A DNA stretch of 64,000 nucleotides from Jaltomata sinuosa. Taxonomy: Eukaryota; Streptophyta; Magnoliopsida; Solanales; Solanaceae. The notes under the pieces are model-generated. The model worked only from the letters and a program-made list of their open reading frames with translations, was not told the origin of the DNA and did no database searches. The DNA lies in assembly GCA_003996215.1 (NCBI GenBank), contig QJPP01000031.1, positions 1 through 64,000 on the forward strand, read 5' to 3'. Position numbers and translations under genes: made by a program. The stretch's first letter is position 1, and every line of letters begins with the position of its first letter. Below, in pieces: positions 43,216 through 55,113 of this stretch.

Positions 43216-45560
43216 TTTGTTATTCATGTCGATGCGGAAAATACGCGATATCTACCCCAAAGACATATGCAAAAGACCACTGCCAAAAGCCAAGAAGGCT
43301 ACCGCATTCAGGAGAATGCCCTTAAACAATCAAGAAGGTCGTCATCATTCAAAAATTGCTACACAAGCAATATTATCCTATAGCCAAGAAGGCTATCACA
43401 TTTGACTATCATGGAAGCATCCATTTCCTAAAACAGAGACAGAAAAGAACGTCATATTCCTCAAGAAACAATAGATAAAGGAAAATGAGGTACGAAGCTA
43501 TCTCTCCTGGCTGAATTCTGTTACTACTAACCATTTGGTTTCGAGATATTGTCAAGAGCATCCAAGAAGGATGAAATTCTCAAAAGCAAAACCACAGGTG
43601 CGGACTACACCAAAAAGGATGCATCACAACGTGGAACTTTTTCTTAGCAGCACCTTGTGACACAGCCCGAAGAGGGACGTCAAACTCTTTGGACACAAAC
43701 TGAGGAACAACTCACCACCACCATCAAACCACACCCCTATCAGAAGGCATGTGGGTATTTCCTATCTTTGGGTCTTGGTTCCGCATCCAGGGTATTTTCT
43801 GAACCCGCATTGGAAGCAATATTCTTTCCTTTCAAATCCGAGTGGCGATACACCTCGAGCTTTAGAAATTATGTCCAGGAAAATCTTACTTATGGGTGTA
43901 AAGTGAACCACATTCATAGTTAAGAGGTTACAAGCCTCTTTTCTATAGCTCAACTTATTCGTCACTCATCCCGAGCCAAAGGTCATCTTAACATAAAGAT
44001 TACCTTTTCCACCGATTTAGTCGAACTATAAGCAGGATGATTCCCTTAGTCCTGCGATATGTAGGCGGGCTCTATGATGAAAACTCGGCTGCATTCCTAA
44101 CTCCCCCCAATACTCCTACTCCCTAGCTTTCCGGTCTCTCCGTACTCTGAAACCGGGAAAGTTTGGAATTCCTCGAAAATCGTGCGTAAAATCAAGAATC
44201 TTGAACTACAAGTGGCCTGAGTTCTCATGTAACCTGAGATATATAGGAAACTCGATGCCAGAGTTTGGCCATAACTCCTTAAAATTTGTGCTAAAACCAA
44301 TCGCTTCCTGAAGATGGACCTGTGATCGAATAAAATTGGGAACGTCAATTCCCTTTGCCCAGGGTTCATTACACTCACCCTACCCAAAGGGAGGGGCAAC
44401 AGTTGACACCTAATTTTTACCCTCCACATTACGAATTAATCTTGAGTCTCGTTGAATTTTAAATAATTTTTGAAATAATTGTCTTGTAAAAAGGGGTAAA
44501 TCATTTTCAAATCAGCTTTATAATAGTTCTGAGTAATAATTTATATTTTTCATATTTAAATATGTGAAAATTATATAAGTTTACTGAAAGAACTATTTTA
44601 GAGCTTAATTTCATAAAAATGGTCTTTTTAAAAGATTAACATTTAATTTTCCTCCAAGATTAAGTCAAATGAGAGTTAATTGATAAATTAATTTCATGAT
44701 GGTTAAAAGAGGAAATTATGTGTTGAACATGATAATTATTTCAAATTGTTTCAAGTTAAAAAGGCTCAGGTAATTAATTTTAATTAATCCGTCTTTATTT
44801 CTATTTTAGCCTAAATCTCTAATATCCTTTAAAACCTAGCCAAATTCCACCAAATTACTCCCAATTTGGCTGTTTTCTAAAGATAAAATGGCCACATTAT
44901 CTAAACCACCCTTATAACTCCCTCATCAGCCAACTTTGGGCTCAAAACAAAATTCCACCTGCTCAGCCCACTCCATAACCCGCTGACCCATCCCACCTCT
45001 ACACACACACTTATATTCACACACCCTTATTCTCTTCTTTCTTTTCTCACAACAACAATACACCAAACAACCCTTTGTCCCTTTCTTCTTCGTACAAACA
45101 CCAACACCAGCAAACCCTAGCACCGTCTAGGCAATTCCCAGCAATTTCCTTTGTTCCTCCATACTGTTCCGCATACCTAGCACGAGGTTGTACTTTGAAG
45201 GTCCTAGAACAAGTTGCGTGGAATAATCCCACCTCACCCTTCATCCTTTCTCGACAAATCCCGCTCAAAACTTATACCGAGTTGGTACTATTTTCAACAG
45301 CTCAGCTTTAACAACGGCTCTATAGACGTCAAAATTCCCCAACACCATCTAAGATCTTCGTCAAAATCGTGCTGGCATCGTTGAGAATCCTCTAAAAGTG
45401 TCTAGGTGTGAATTTCTCTGCATAATCCATGGAAATTGGTACAAGTTTGTACCAAAGTCGGTGCTAGCCAAGCTCATCCAGAAAAAAGAATTTGAATTTC
45501 TCCTCGAGGAATTCCCCAAAAACCCCTCTGGTTTTTCCCCCATTTTCACCCAAAATTTCC

Positions 45561-45568
45561 TATAAATA
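45561..45568 (+). promoter_or_regulatory. TATA box of Ogre 3' LTR
   Basis: TATAAATA followed by CCCCCC; matches 24829-24836. Confidence 0.7.
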
Positions 45569-48460
45569 CCCCCCCTCCTAGATGCATGAAAAAGAGCTTA
45601 TTTTTGGGGAAATATTGGGGGTTTTAGAGAATCAATTCTCTAACCTCACGAAACCAGTCAGTTGTTTAGGGAAGAAAACACTAAAAAATTCGAAATCTAA
45701 ACGGGGTTGATATTAACCTGGTGGTGGTAAGGCTTTTTGGTGAAGTTCGAGGTCTAAGTTGCTGCCCTAAAAAAGGTGAATCTCTTGACCTCCTCCTATA
45801 TTGTTTTTGTTGTTTTTCATTTTATGCTTTTATAATGTCTAAACCTTGGTGAAGTCTGGTTTTGGTCTTATTTGTTAGTTTTAAAGGTATGTGTTTCGGT
45901 TCTAGGCTGTTATTATGATTTTGAGTAGCAATCTCACTTAGAAACACCATGATCCTCACTAGCTGTGTTTGATTTGTTAAAACAGTAGAGGTAAATGAGA
46001 TTTCATAGTTAAAATCTGTAGCTAAAAGATGTTAATGTTGTGGTATGAAATTTGTCTTGTTTTATACATGAAATGTTTGATTTTTTCTCTTGTTTTTCCT
46101 CAACCCCCTTTGTCATAATCATGCTCCTATCTGGTTTACTAACCCTGTCTAGATGTTGATATTTCATGCATGTATTGATTGAATGATAAGATGATTTGCT
46201 CATGTCTAAATAGCTGTCTGTGATGAGTTTTAGACACTGCTCTCCCTTTCCCTGTATAAACCCCATAATTCCACTAGTTTAGGTTTGACTTATATGATGT
46301 CTAAATGCTATGAACTCGAGCACGAGCCTATTGTTAGGACTTAGGTCTGATTTTATTCATGAAAAACTCTATCCCTCTTTGTTGTTCTTAGTCTTTCTCT
46401 TTGTTGGACCTGTTCTCTCCTCTTTACGATTTTAACTATGTATGATTTGTTAGTCGTACTCTCCTATGGTTGGGGTGATGTTTAAGTGAACTTTGAGTAC
46501 TGATTTTCCATAGTTCCACTGGTTTTGTTGAAAATGTATGACATGTAAATATTATGAACTTGGATTTTATATTTGTTTACTAATATAAGAATGCTCAACC
46601 CCTTCCTGTTTCCCCTATTTCCCTCAACTTGTCATTGATTCTGCTTTCCTCTTCCCCTTTCCCTTCATTGTCTTGCTTATATTAAAAATGGTCTTATGTA
46701 TATGAATTGGTTAAGTTATGGTGTCATTCACTTATGTTTAAAGTTATTATGTGTATTAATCTCGGAACATTGTGACCTGTTAAAACCTTCATGATTTTTA
46801 CATAATTCTTTTTTTGTGACATGAAAATGCTATAAGCTTAGACTTGTTGTTAGAATGGTTATCATTGTTCAACTCTCATCTCTTTTTCCCCTGATTTCAC
46901 TATCTTCTACCTTGTTCCCTTCCCCTTTTCCTTTAATGATTTAATCATGCCAAATGACTATATGTGAGCCTATTAACCATGGAGTAGAATTTGCTTAAGC
47001 CTAAGTCTTAAAATCTGAACTCTGTGTTGTTGTGTGTGAAAGTTTTGTTATGATTAGGATCTATAGGTGAGGAATATCCCCTCATGGGCTCCTCAACCCT
47101 ATAGGTTCCTCTGTTTCATCTTCATCAAGATATTTACTTCACTGCCAGCTTTGTATATCACATGTATGGACTGTGAAATGATTTTGGTCTCTACCATGAT
47201 AACAACCTTCTTATATATCCCTCCCATGTACTCTCATGTGACTTTCAACTAGTTACGCTAGCAATTGATGTCTAAAATCTCTCTAGCTTTCTTGTTTTTT
47301 TCTAATTTATTTCCATTTGGTGATATGTGATATTGAAGTAAATCTTCCCTGTTGAATGAACGGATCTACTTTCGTGATCATAGAAGTCTTTTATGTGACT
47401 CAAGTATGTATTTTAGCATGTTACACTCCTAAGCCTAGACATTAAGAATGGTTAAATGTGTTGAGTATATGACTTGTGCCTCTGTGATACCATTTCTCTT
47501 CAAATTTGTGCATCTGAGTATACATGCTTTGTTTGAATCAACCTCTTATCCCTTTTGAGTTCTGGAAAAAGGAATGGCCTTTATGAGTCTTTGTTAAAAT
47601 TTGAAGTCTTGTAAGTATATGTCTTAAGTGATAAAAATTGTGATTTTATTGTCTAAATATCCTTGTTTCTATATTTTAATTCTGTATGAATCCCTGTGTG
47701 TATTGGTAAATATTTTTTAAGTATGAAATTTGTGTAGTGCTTAATTATTCTTACTTAACTTATTTAAAATATGTGCTAATCCTTATTTTCTTTACTTTCA
47801 ATGCATAAAATCTGAGGGAGTCCAATTGGACTCCCAAAATTCCTCCTTACATCTTCCAGTTGGGCCTAGCCCAACACTGTCCGTTTGGTCCAGCATTGAT
47901 TAAGCCCAAAAGGGCCGAGTTGGTGAAAAGAAGGAGAAGCAGCTGAAGAAGAAAATAGGTCAATCCCAAGCGCTACATCAGGAGAATAGTCCAAATGGAC
48001 TGAATAAATAAAAAATGGGCCAAGCTCATGATATTCAGCAGCAATAGTAGCCTAAAGGGTTCAAAGATGAAAAATGGACTAAGTCCAAAGTGAAAATGGC
48101 GGTGGGCCTAAAGAGGGCCCACACACTAGTATTAGGATAGGATTAACATATTTTAATTATGTCTTCTTACTTAGTTGATTAGTTTAATTGTATAATTTGG
48201 ACCGACTTTGTAAAACTTAGCTAATTTATCCCCAAACAAAATTGAAATTTCTGTTTAAACGTTTTTTATGTTAATTACTGTTGTTCTTTAAATGTCAACT
48301 CTGTTTTCCCTATGTATAAAAATGAACTCTTCCATATATTGTCTTTATAAAATCAATCTTCTTTATAAAAAATAAGATGTTTTATAAATCAATTCCGTTT
48401 TCAAAAGTTAGTCAAATAAGTTGATTTTTCAAACAAGCCCGGGCAACCGCCAGTTAGCGG

Positions 48461-48495
48461 ATACTCTTGGTGCCTTAACACCCTTCCAAGAGTAT
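48461..48495 (+). other. hairpin in Ogre 3' LTR
   Basis: ATACTCTTGG and CCAAGAGTAT with a 15-base loop; second copy of the hairpin at 27434-27468, with an unchanged stem and altered loop. Confidence 0.75.
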
Positions 48496-48720
48496 TAACT
48501 TGAACCCTTACCCTAAATCTCTTAATTTTTAAAGTCTTTATATGTTTTGGGATTTAAAAAATTCTTGTAAGTTTTTTTTTAGTTTTTACTTTATAAAAAC
48601 TAAGTGGCGACTCTTGCTTTTAATTGAAAATATTTTGGAAACTTTAATTAGATTTTTGAAATGAACCTTTCAACAAACAAAGCCATGTTTTTCCGTCCTT
48701 GCCCGAAAAGGATCAAAACA

Positions 48721-50164
48721 AACACCGATCGAATTAGTCGGGGTTTAGCATCTTTTTTTGTCATCAAATATCTGAGAGCTGCATGGTCAGTGTGCACCAC
48801 CACCTTAGTTCCCAAGAGATATGCCCGAAATTTCTCAAAAGCAAACACCACAGACAATAATTCTTACTCCGTAACAGTGTAGTTAGTTTAGGCTGTGTTC
48901 AAGGTCTTACTCACATAATAGATCGGGTGGAAAATCTTTTCTCTTAATTGGCCAAGCACCTCCCCCAAAGCTATGCCACTGGCATCGCACATAAGCTCAA
49001 ATGGTTTTGACCAATCCGTAGAAATGATAATAACAGTATAGGTCAACGTTTCTTTCAAGGTAAGGAACGCTTTCATGCAATGATCATCAAAGTCAAATTT
49101 GGCCTTTTTTTTAGTAGCTTGCATAAAGGATAGGCCACTCTTGAGAAGTCTTTGATAAAACACCTATAGAACCCGGTGTGGCCAAGTAAACTCTGGACGC
49201 CCTTCACAGTTTTCAGAGGGGGTAGTTTTGATATAACCTCGATTTTGGCTTGATCAACCTCAAGCCCCTTTTCAGAGATCTTGTGCCCCAAGACTATCCC
49301 TTCCTTCACCATGAAATGACATTTTTTCCCAATTCAACACCAAATTTGTCTCCTCACATCTTTTAAGTACCTCATCTAGATGTTCCAGAAAATTGCTAAA
49401 CTCATCTCCAACAATAGAAAAGTCATACATTAAAATTTCCATGGTGTCTTCCACCATGTCCGAGAATATCGACATCATACACCTTTGTATTGTAGACGGG
49501 GAATTGAAAATCCCACAGGTCATCCTCTTGAAGACAAAGGTTCTATATGGCAAGTGAAAGTGGTCTTTTCTTGATCTTCCGGAGCGATCGAGATTTGATT
49601 GTATCTGGAGTAACCATCTACAAAACAATAGAATCCCCGGCCCAAAAACCGGTCTAGCATTTGATCCATGAACGGGAGAGGGAAGTGGTCTTTTTTTGTC
49701 CAAGAATTCAATTTCCAGTAGTCCATGCATACTCTCCAATCCATCACCGGTCTAAGTGCGATCAACTCATTTTTCTCATTTGGAACCACGGTGATTCCCC
49801 CTTTCTTTGGCAAACATTGTACTGGGCTCACCCAAGTGCTATCGGATATAGGAAACACCACTCATGCATCCAACCATTTAATGATCTCTTTCTTCACCAC
49901 CTCTTGAATTGGTGGGTTAAGACGTCGTTGGTGCTAAATGGAAGGAATGCTTTCCTCTTGGAGGTTTACTTTATGTGTGCATATTCCCGGAGGTATACCT
50001 TTTATATCTGCTATGGTCCATCCTAGAGCTCTGATATGCTTCTTTAACACATTGAGAAAGGTTACCACTTGCTTGTCGCTTAGTTTGTTGGAAACAATGA
50101 CCGACAAATTCTCATTAGCACCCAAGTATGCATATTTTAAATGGGAAGGTAACAGTTTGAGCTC
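48721..50164 (-). pseudogene. pol: Athila-type pol fragment: RT and RNase H
   Basis: On the minus strand the sequence starts (50164) ELKLLPSHLKYAYLGANENL and TIADIKGIPPGICTHK, the linker before RT. RT follows (VCMDYWKLNSWTKKDHFPLP, MDQMLDRFLGRGFYCFVDGY, APEDQEKTTFTC). The catalytic box is EILMYDFS at about 49440-49420 in place of FMDDFS, so the first Asp is Tyr. Then GIVLGHKISEKGLEVDQAKI and the RNase H ([55 protein letters not shown]). It breaks at 48721 at the Ogre LTR end, so integrase is missing. Several frameshifts and stops are present. The motifs match Athila RT, distinct from the chromovirus RTs at 1-2686 and 19776-21190. Confidence 0.9.
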
Positions 50165-51156
50165 TGATGAACGCTCAAATCGTGCTCTCCAATTAGGAGG
50201 ACATGGCGATTGTGCAACAAAACAATATTTATAAACCCAATGAGTTTCGGGGTCGTACCCAAGGGACTTGGGGTAGCCAAACTTTAATTGTAACAAATTG
50301 AATTCAAGATGACAGTAGTTTCCCAAAACAAAAAGTAAAAGGATAGGGGGAATTGGGAAAGTTTTCACTACGATCGCGATTCAATTCAAAAGCAAGAAAC
50401 TAAAGGCGGGTGTACCAAATGATTTAGACGACTAGGGGTGCATATCCGATGGAGCGTCATTTATGGGATAAAGAGATCATCAATTCACTTGTATTCTCAC
50501 TTAATGTCATAAGTAGTGTTGGTCATAGATGTGGAATGCTTATCTCTCGCATCCACATTTTTGACAATTTCGGGTAGAACATCATCGGTTTGATCAACAT
50601 TCAACCAATTTTTGCTTGGGGAGGTCACACTATCTCTAGCTTTGACACTTAAATGGGAGATTCCTACGATAAGAGCTATTTCTAGCCTCAAATCTAGATG
50701 GATTCCCGAGTACCCACTAGCAATTTCACATCCACAACCATGAAATTCTCTTTCAAGCAATCACATAGTCAAGTAATGTAAATTAATATTTGTAACCATC
50801 AATTTTAGGATTAAAACATGGTGAGATTACTAGACCCATGTCAAATAAGCAATTATAAAGATGAATTAACAACACCCACACCCATTAGCTATGCACCCAT
50901 CATCAATACACTCCTAGACTAGAGAATTTAGCCACTCATAGTAAGAGAAGAAGAGATACCATCTGGGTAATTCAAAATCTCTTCCATTATAGTTGAATCT
51001 CAAGTTCTAGAATTAATTTAGGCACAAAAATTGTTAACCAAGAGATTTGGATTAAAACCCCCTTTTCAATGGAGGTGGAATAATGTTTACAAAGCTCAAA
51101 AGTCTTCAAAATATTCAGAGTGATAAAATTTATTTACAATTGTGCCTCAAAAGGCC

Positions 51157-51163
51157 TTTTATA
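51157..51163 (-). promoter_or_regulatory. TATA box of C2 3' LTR
   Basis: Minus strand CTATAAAAGGCC; same place in the 5' LTR at 61193-61199. Confidence 0.65.
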
Positions 51164-51220
51164 GTTTCGCAAAACATCACTATAATTAGGACAAAAATGC
51201 CCTTCGGGCATTATGCGGCA

Positions 51221-51460
51221 TGACATGCGGTTTACACGTTGCGATATGTGCATCGCACACCACCTCTGGTTGAACTAGTGACTTCAGCTAGAATTAGGAG
51301 CTCTATGCGAAGGGGGTGCAGTTCACTCCTCAGGATGTGCGCATCGCACAACGAGCGCACATCGTGACAGACTCTTCAGTGACTTTATGCTCTTGTGCGA
51401 AGGAGGTGCGGTTTGTACCTTGGCCTGTGCGTGTCGCATGGCCACCACATCTCCTGTCAG
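51221..51460 (-). repeat. TGTGCG/CGCACA word cluster in C2 3' LTR
   Basis: Repeated words such as GATGTGCGCATCGCACAACG, GTGCGAAGGAGGTGCGGTTT and CTGTGCGTGTCGCATGGCC form about three superunits of 80-90 bases. They lie 60-300 bases upstream of the TATA box on the minus strand. Confidence 0.75.
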
Positions 51461-51656
51461 AATCTTTCAGCCTTTTGAACACTTCACACTTCACTCCATT
51501 TGAGCTCTTTTTGGGTCCATTTCCTTGTTTATCATCATCTATCAAAAGTACCTACATAGACATCAATAAAGTCCATAAGAACCTTTGAATCTATTCAAAA
51601 CATAGCAATAATTCATGGATATAGGATCAATAAGTTGGTAGATTACCGACTTATCA

Positions 51657-53709
51657 AACTTCCAAACTTGAACTATTGCTTGTCCTCAAGCAAGATACTT
51701 ACAAGACAAGGAATGAATTATGCTCTAGGGTCAATTAAGGTATAAAAGACTACTCTACACTAAAAATTAAGAAAAATAATAAACAAAAGACTCAAACAAC
51801 TATGCTTATCTCAATTTGGACCACCACAAATTCAAGGCAATTGATCATTTCAAAATCTTTTTCAAAAGGACATCATTTCTTTTTCAAAATCAAGGGAACT
51901 TTTACCATTCAAAACACGAATTTAAGCTTCTCAAGTCATTGGCATGGACCATCAAGGTTTGCCTCTAGATTTGCCACACAACTTGTCTCATTCATTCTCC
52001 TCAATTGAAATAGAGACTCTATGTTTTAATTCGAGTGCATGATGCCACTCACTACAAGAGAGAATCCCACTCACAATCATTCAATTCACAAAACACGGGA
52101 TTATAGTAGAACCAAGAAGATTCTCACTCTCTCAAGGAAGTTCAAGTGCATACGCCTCGAACCATAGGCTTGCCCTTCATGTATATCTCCACTAATGTAG
52201 GGTGGCCAAGCTCGGAATCACCAAGGACTTGCAGGTTACGATTTTGGCTAGGGTCAAGGTGATGATATGATTTGGATCAAGTGACTAAACCTCCCTAATG
52301 CTCTTTGTTGTCATTTTGAACACCACTCACATTTTCAATTTCAACTTCACCTTATTCCTCCCTCACACAACCCAAGATTTCTTCTTTTCACTCATGATCA
52401 TTCAAACTCCTTATAACACCTTCACTTGGTATCACCTATTTTTGGTTTTCAATTTGCTCATTGGATTGATCTTTTGGAGCAATTTTCAATTCAAAATTAA
52501 GGTGCTACCTTGCACTTGGAGTGCACTTCTTTTCTTCTCCTCATTTGATCACATGCACCCCCCAAACTTAGGCATTTGCCTATGTTGTATTTCATTTCCC
52601 CCCCAAACTTAGGCTTTTAGCCTACATTTCATTTTCAATCAATTAGGGAGGATGGGTGCCAAAATAGAGGTTCCAAAAAGGTAAAGGTGTTACAAGGTGC
52701 CAAAGAACGGTCATAAGCTCAAAGGGGTTCACTAGGATTTGATGTCGTGGAAGGTCATTTGGGTGAAGTGGCTGTCAAAAAGGGCCTAAGTTCATCTTCC
52801 AAGCTTGGTCACACCTAGAATTTTGCCTTGAATCACATTCGGGGAAAGTTCTAGATGACACTTATGCACAAGAATCAAGGTAAAGCATCACCACAGAAGG
52901 CATCATGCCACAATACTTTTTTCTTTAGTCTCACAATCAATTGGGGCAAATGATTTTTGACAAGCTATTCCGAGTTCATTACACACTCGTTTGAGAGTCA
53001 ATCAAGCCAAAGCGAGATTGTGCAAGTCATGACAAGAGAATGTTTTTCCTCAAAAATTATTTCCCTTCTTCCTTTTATTTTCAAAACAATTTGCCACGAG
53101 AAATTTTTCGGTGGGCCCATTTTGAGACAAGCAACTACGGACTTAATTTTAAACTAAAACTTGACATTTTCCCTTAAGAAAGTCGCCTCTCAATCTATCA
53201 TAGGGAAACACCAACCCAGTTGGACACAAAAACAAAAGAGAAGAAAAAGAAAATAATTAAAACTCTTGCTCCTTGGGAAAGAACCGTGGTATTACGAAAA
53301 CCGTCGGAGTTTATTTCTAAACTACTATTAGCAAGGCAATATCCGAATTTTGCGCTCATGATTCATTTTAAAACAAGCCTCGGCGTAGGCCTTTAGCGCA
53401 TTGCAAAGCACGAGCAGCAAGACAATGGAGCATGTAAGACCAACCCGGTAACACAATAAAAATCAAGCCCGGCAAGGGCACAAATAAGCTCAAGGTGAAA
53501 CAAATCATAGAAGAAAATCACAATCATCCAAATAATCTAGCAGAATAGAATGTCAACAGGTCCCGACAAGGGCAATAAAATGAATAAAATGTCTCAAGCC
53601 AACTCCCGAGCACCAATACAAGTAAGTAAAGCCACCCCCTCCCCATAAAAGGAGCATTGCCCTCAATGCTCATAGTGCAATGGTAAAAAGGGTGGAACTC
53701 CCTAGAGGA
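51657..53709 (-). other. C2 3' non-coding region
   Basis: No conserved ORF is seen. The same region, inverted, is at about 62522-64000 (element C3) and partly at 14402-15040 (C1). Landmarks are two copies of CCCCCCAAACTTAGGC(A/T)TTT around 52558-52620, GGGAGGATGGGTGCCAAAAT and TTTTCCCTTAAGAAAGTCGC near 53168. The repeated polypurine-like blocks CCCCCCAAACTTAGG resemble the PPT complement. Confidence 0.75.
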
Positions 53710-55113
53710 TTAGTCCTCATCATCAACATCAATAGATGCTTCCTCATCAGAGGCTCTCTCACTCGGGCCAGCACCACCCTTTCGGGAGTGCGCGAAAAGT
53801 GTGGAGGCATGGAGGCCCTCTAAAAGTACAAATCCTGATCATCGCGCAACTCTTGATCTTCATTGCCAGGCAACTCCTCATCCTCATAGGCTATAAACAA
53901 GCTATCCAAGGGACCGGGAATGGAGCGAGGTGGAGGTAAGGTGGTCAGATCTGCTTCTACCACCGGAGCTTTACCTTTCCCTTTCTGAACATCTTCCTAC
54001 AATGTCTTGAATGACCCCTCAATGACATAAACTCTCTTGCATAGTGAGTTCAAGCTATCCACCACCCCTTTGACTACACTCTTGAGAGCCTTGTTTTCAT
54101 TCCGGGTAGTTTGGCAGCAAGGTTAGAAAGCTACTTCTCATGGGGGCTGGGGGTATGTGAACATGCCTTGGAAGTAGCCCTGGAGGGGGATGAAGTGTCT
54201 TCCCTAGCACCAAGCTCATCACTGTCAACTCCACTTAATTGCTCAACCCTTTGCTTCTTAAACCTGGGTGCGTCCCTGTCTGTTTTTCTATCAAGGTTGA
54301 TGGCCCCAATAGCATAAGTGAATTCATCACAGCTGAGGATATGGATATCGACCTTGGCACAAAGCTTTGTAATCAGCACCGGGAAGGGGAACGTGTCATT
54401 TCCTCAATGAGCTTTTCTCCTTATCATCATAGCCGCTATTTCCCCAAAGTTCACATGCTCTCCCATCATAATTGCTGCGATTAGAATGTCTCCCTCTTGG
54501 ATTATCTTCTGATCATTTTGGGAAGGCAAGAAGCGGTTGCGAATAAGATCATACCAAAGATGAGCCTCGAAGATTAAGGACCTATTTGGGATATCTTCCC
54601 CCATAGTGGACCAAAGGGGAACATCTTGAGCAATAACGGGGGTTGTCTCCTGGTATGGATTTTAGTAAGCCATTAACATTGCCATGTGGGTTGGTGCAGG
54701 ATCAATTGGATGTCCCCAATAGACAGCATTGATGGCACCGGGGATGATGCTAACTTTCTTTCCCCTGACGATGACTAAGTCCAGGTTGGGAAATCTCTCC
54801 ATAGGCCTTCTTATCCTTTGGAGTCTTGTGTATCCTGTAAGCTGTGAAGAATTCTCGCACAATTTCCTTATAGTCCTGGTACCTCCTGAAAGGGATGCCA
54901 TTATCGTTCAGTAAAATGTTGGTGCATGTTATGTAGCTCCTCTCTGACCTCGCACAAGTTGAAACTTTGCTCTTCATTGAAGCCTCTATCTTTGTCACGC
55001 TTGTAGAAGGCTTTCATGCCCTCTACTCCAAAATAGAGTCTCGCTTCTTCAACAACAGACCTTTGCCTAGGTTGGCTTCCAGTGTTTTGCCTGTTTGAAG
55101 ACATATTCTGCAT
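53710..55113 (-). pseudogene. C2 downstream ORF, PF20167-like (putative plant transposon protein)
   Basis: The minus-strand ATG at 55113 starts MQNMSSNRQNTGSQPRQRSV, followed by EEARLYFGVEGMKAFYKRDK. After frameshifts the order is GIPFRRYQDYKEIVREFFTA, VYWGHPIDPAPTHMAML, IPNRSLIFEAHLWYDLIRNR, ILIAAIMMGEHVNFGEIAAM, LITKLCAKVDIHI and a polar tail (RFKKQRVEQLSGVDSDE). The end is very acidic (SDEEASIDVDDED) with TAA at 53710-53712. This series resembles the PF20167 'putative plant transposon protein' domain found in Athila-like and other plant elements; function is unknown. It may correspond to the third ORF (env-like position) of Athila. The homologue in C3 is 61677-62521. Confidence 0.65.

Larger units (their letters stand above)
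40030..44403 (+). other. Ogre 3' untranslated region with tandem arrays
   Basis: The 4.4 kb between pol and the 3' LTR is non-coding as far as I can tell. It contains four of the five copies of the AACTACGT...ATACGTAGG motif (40129, 40233, 44022, 44202), a direct duplication (40305-40500), an ATTGCATC-rich array, a 14/26-base minisatellite, a block of about 95-base units and a block of about 71-base units. An open frame at 41023-41439 (138 aa, charged) was not recognised and has no clear family. The polypurine tract AAAGGGAGGGGCAAC lies at about 44387-44401. Confidence 0.75.
23749..48720 (+). mobile_element. Ogre/Tat-type giant gypsy retrotransposon (25 kb with nested solo LTR)
   Basis: Ogre hallmarks are present in order: two direct LTRs of about 4 kb, an Arg-tRNA-type PBS, a start of the extra ORF1 upstream of gag, gag, protease, an intron-like gap before RT, RT, RNase H followed by a second archaeal-type RNase H, integrase, and a long 3' region with tandem repeats. 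The polypurine tract AAAGGGAGGGGCAAC precedes the 3' LTR. The first 70 or so bases of the 5' LTR are missing, so the insertion footprint is lost on the left. The 3' LTR ends cleanly at 48720 inside an Athila RNase H. Nested within gag is a solo LTR (30099-33278). Confidence 0.92.
44404..48720 (+). repeat. 3' LTR of the Ogre element, about 4.3 kb
   Basis: It starts about TGACACCTAATTTTTACCC right after the polypurine tract and ends AGGATCAAAACA. It contains the TATA box at 45561-45568, the hairpin at 48461-48495, and at 48605-48617 TGGCGACTCTTGC, a sequence resembling the element's own PBS. It matches the 5' LTR at 23749-27693 with several indels. An extra segment at about 47085-47465 is absent from the 5' LTR. 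The right neighbour is an Athila RNase H reading frame broken exactly at the LTR end. Confidence 0.93.
50165..51656 (-). repeat. C2 3' LTR, 1.49 kb
   Basis: Plus-strand ends are TGATGAACGCTC and ACTTATCA. It matches 60194-61676 almost throughout. On its right is AACTTCCAAACTT, the complement of a decayed polypurine tract (AAGTTTGGAAGTT). Minus-strand TATAAAA lies at 51157-51163, with the word cluster upstream of it (51221-51460). Confidence 0.92.
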
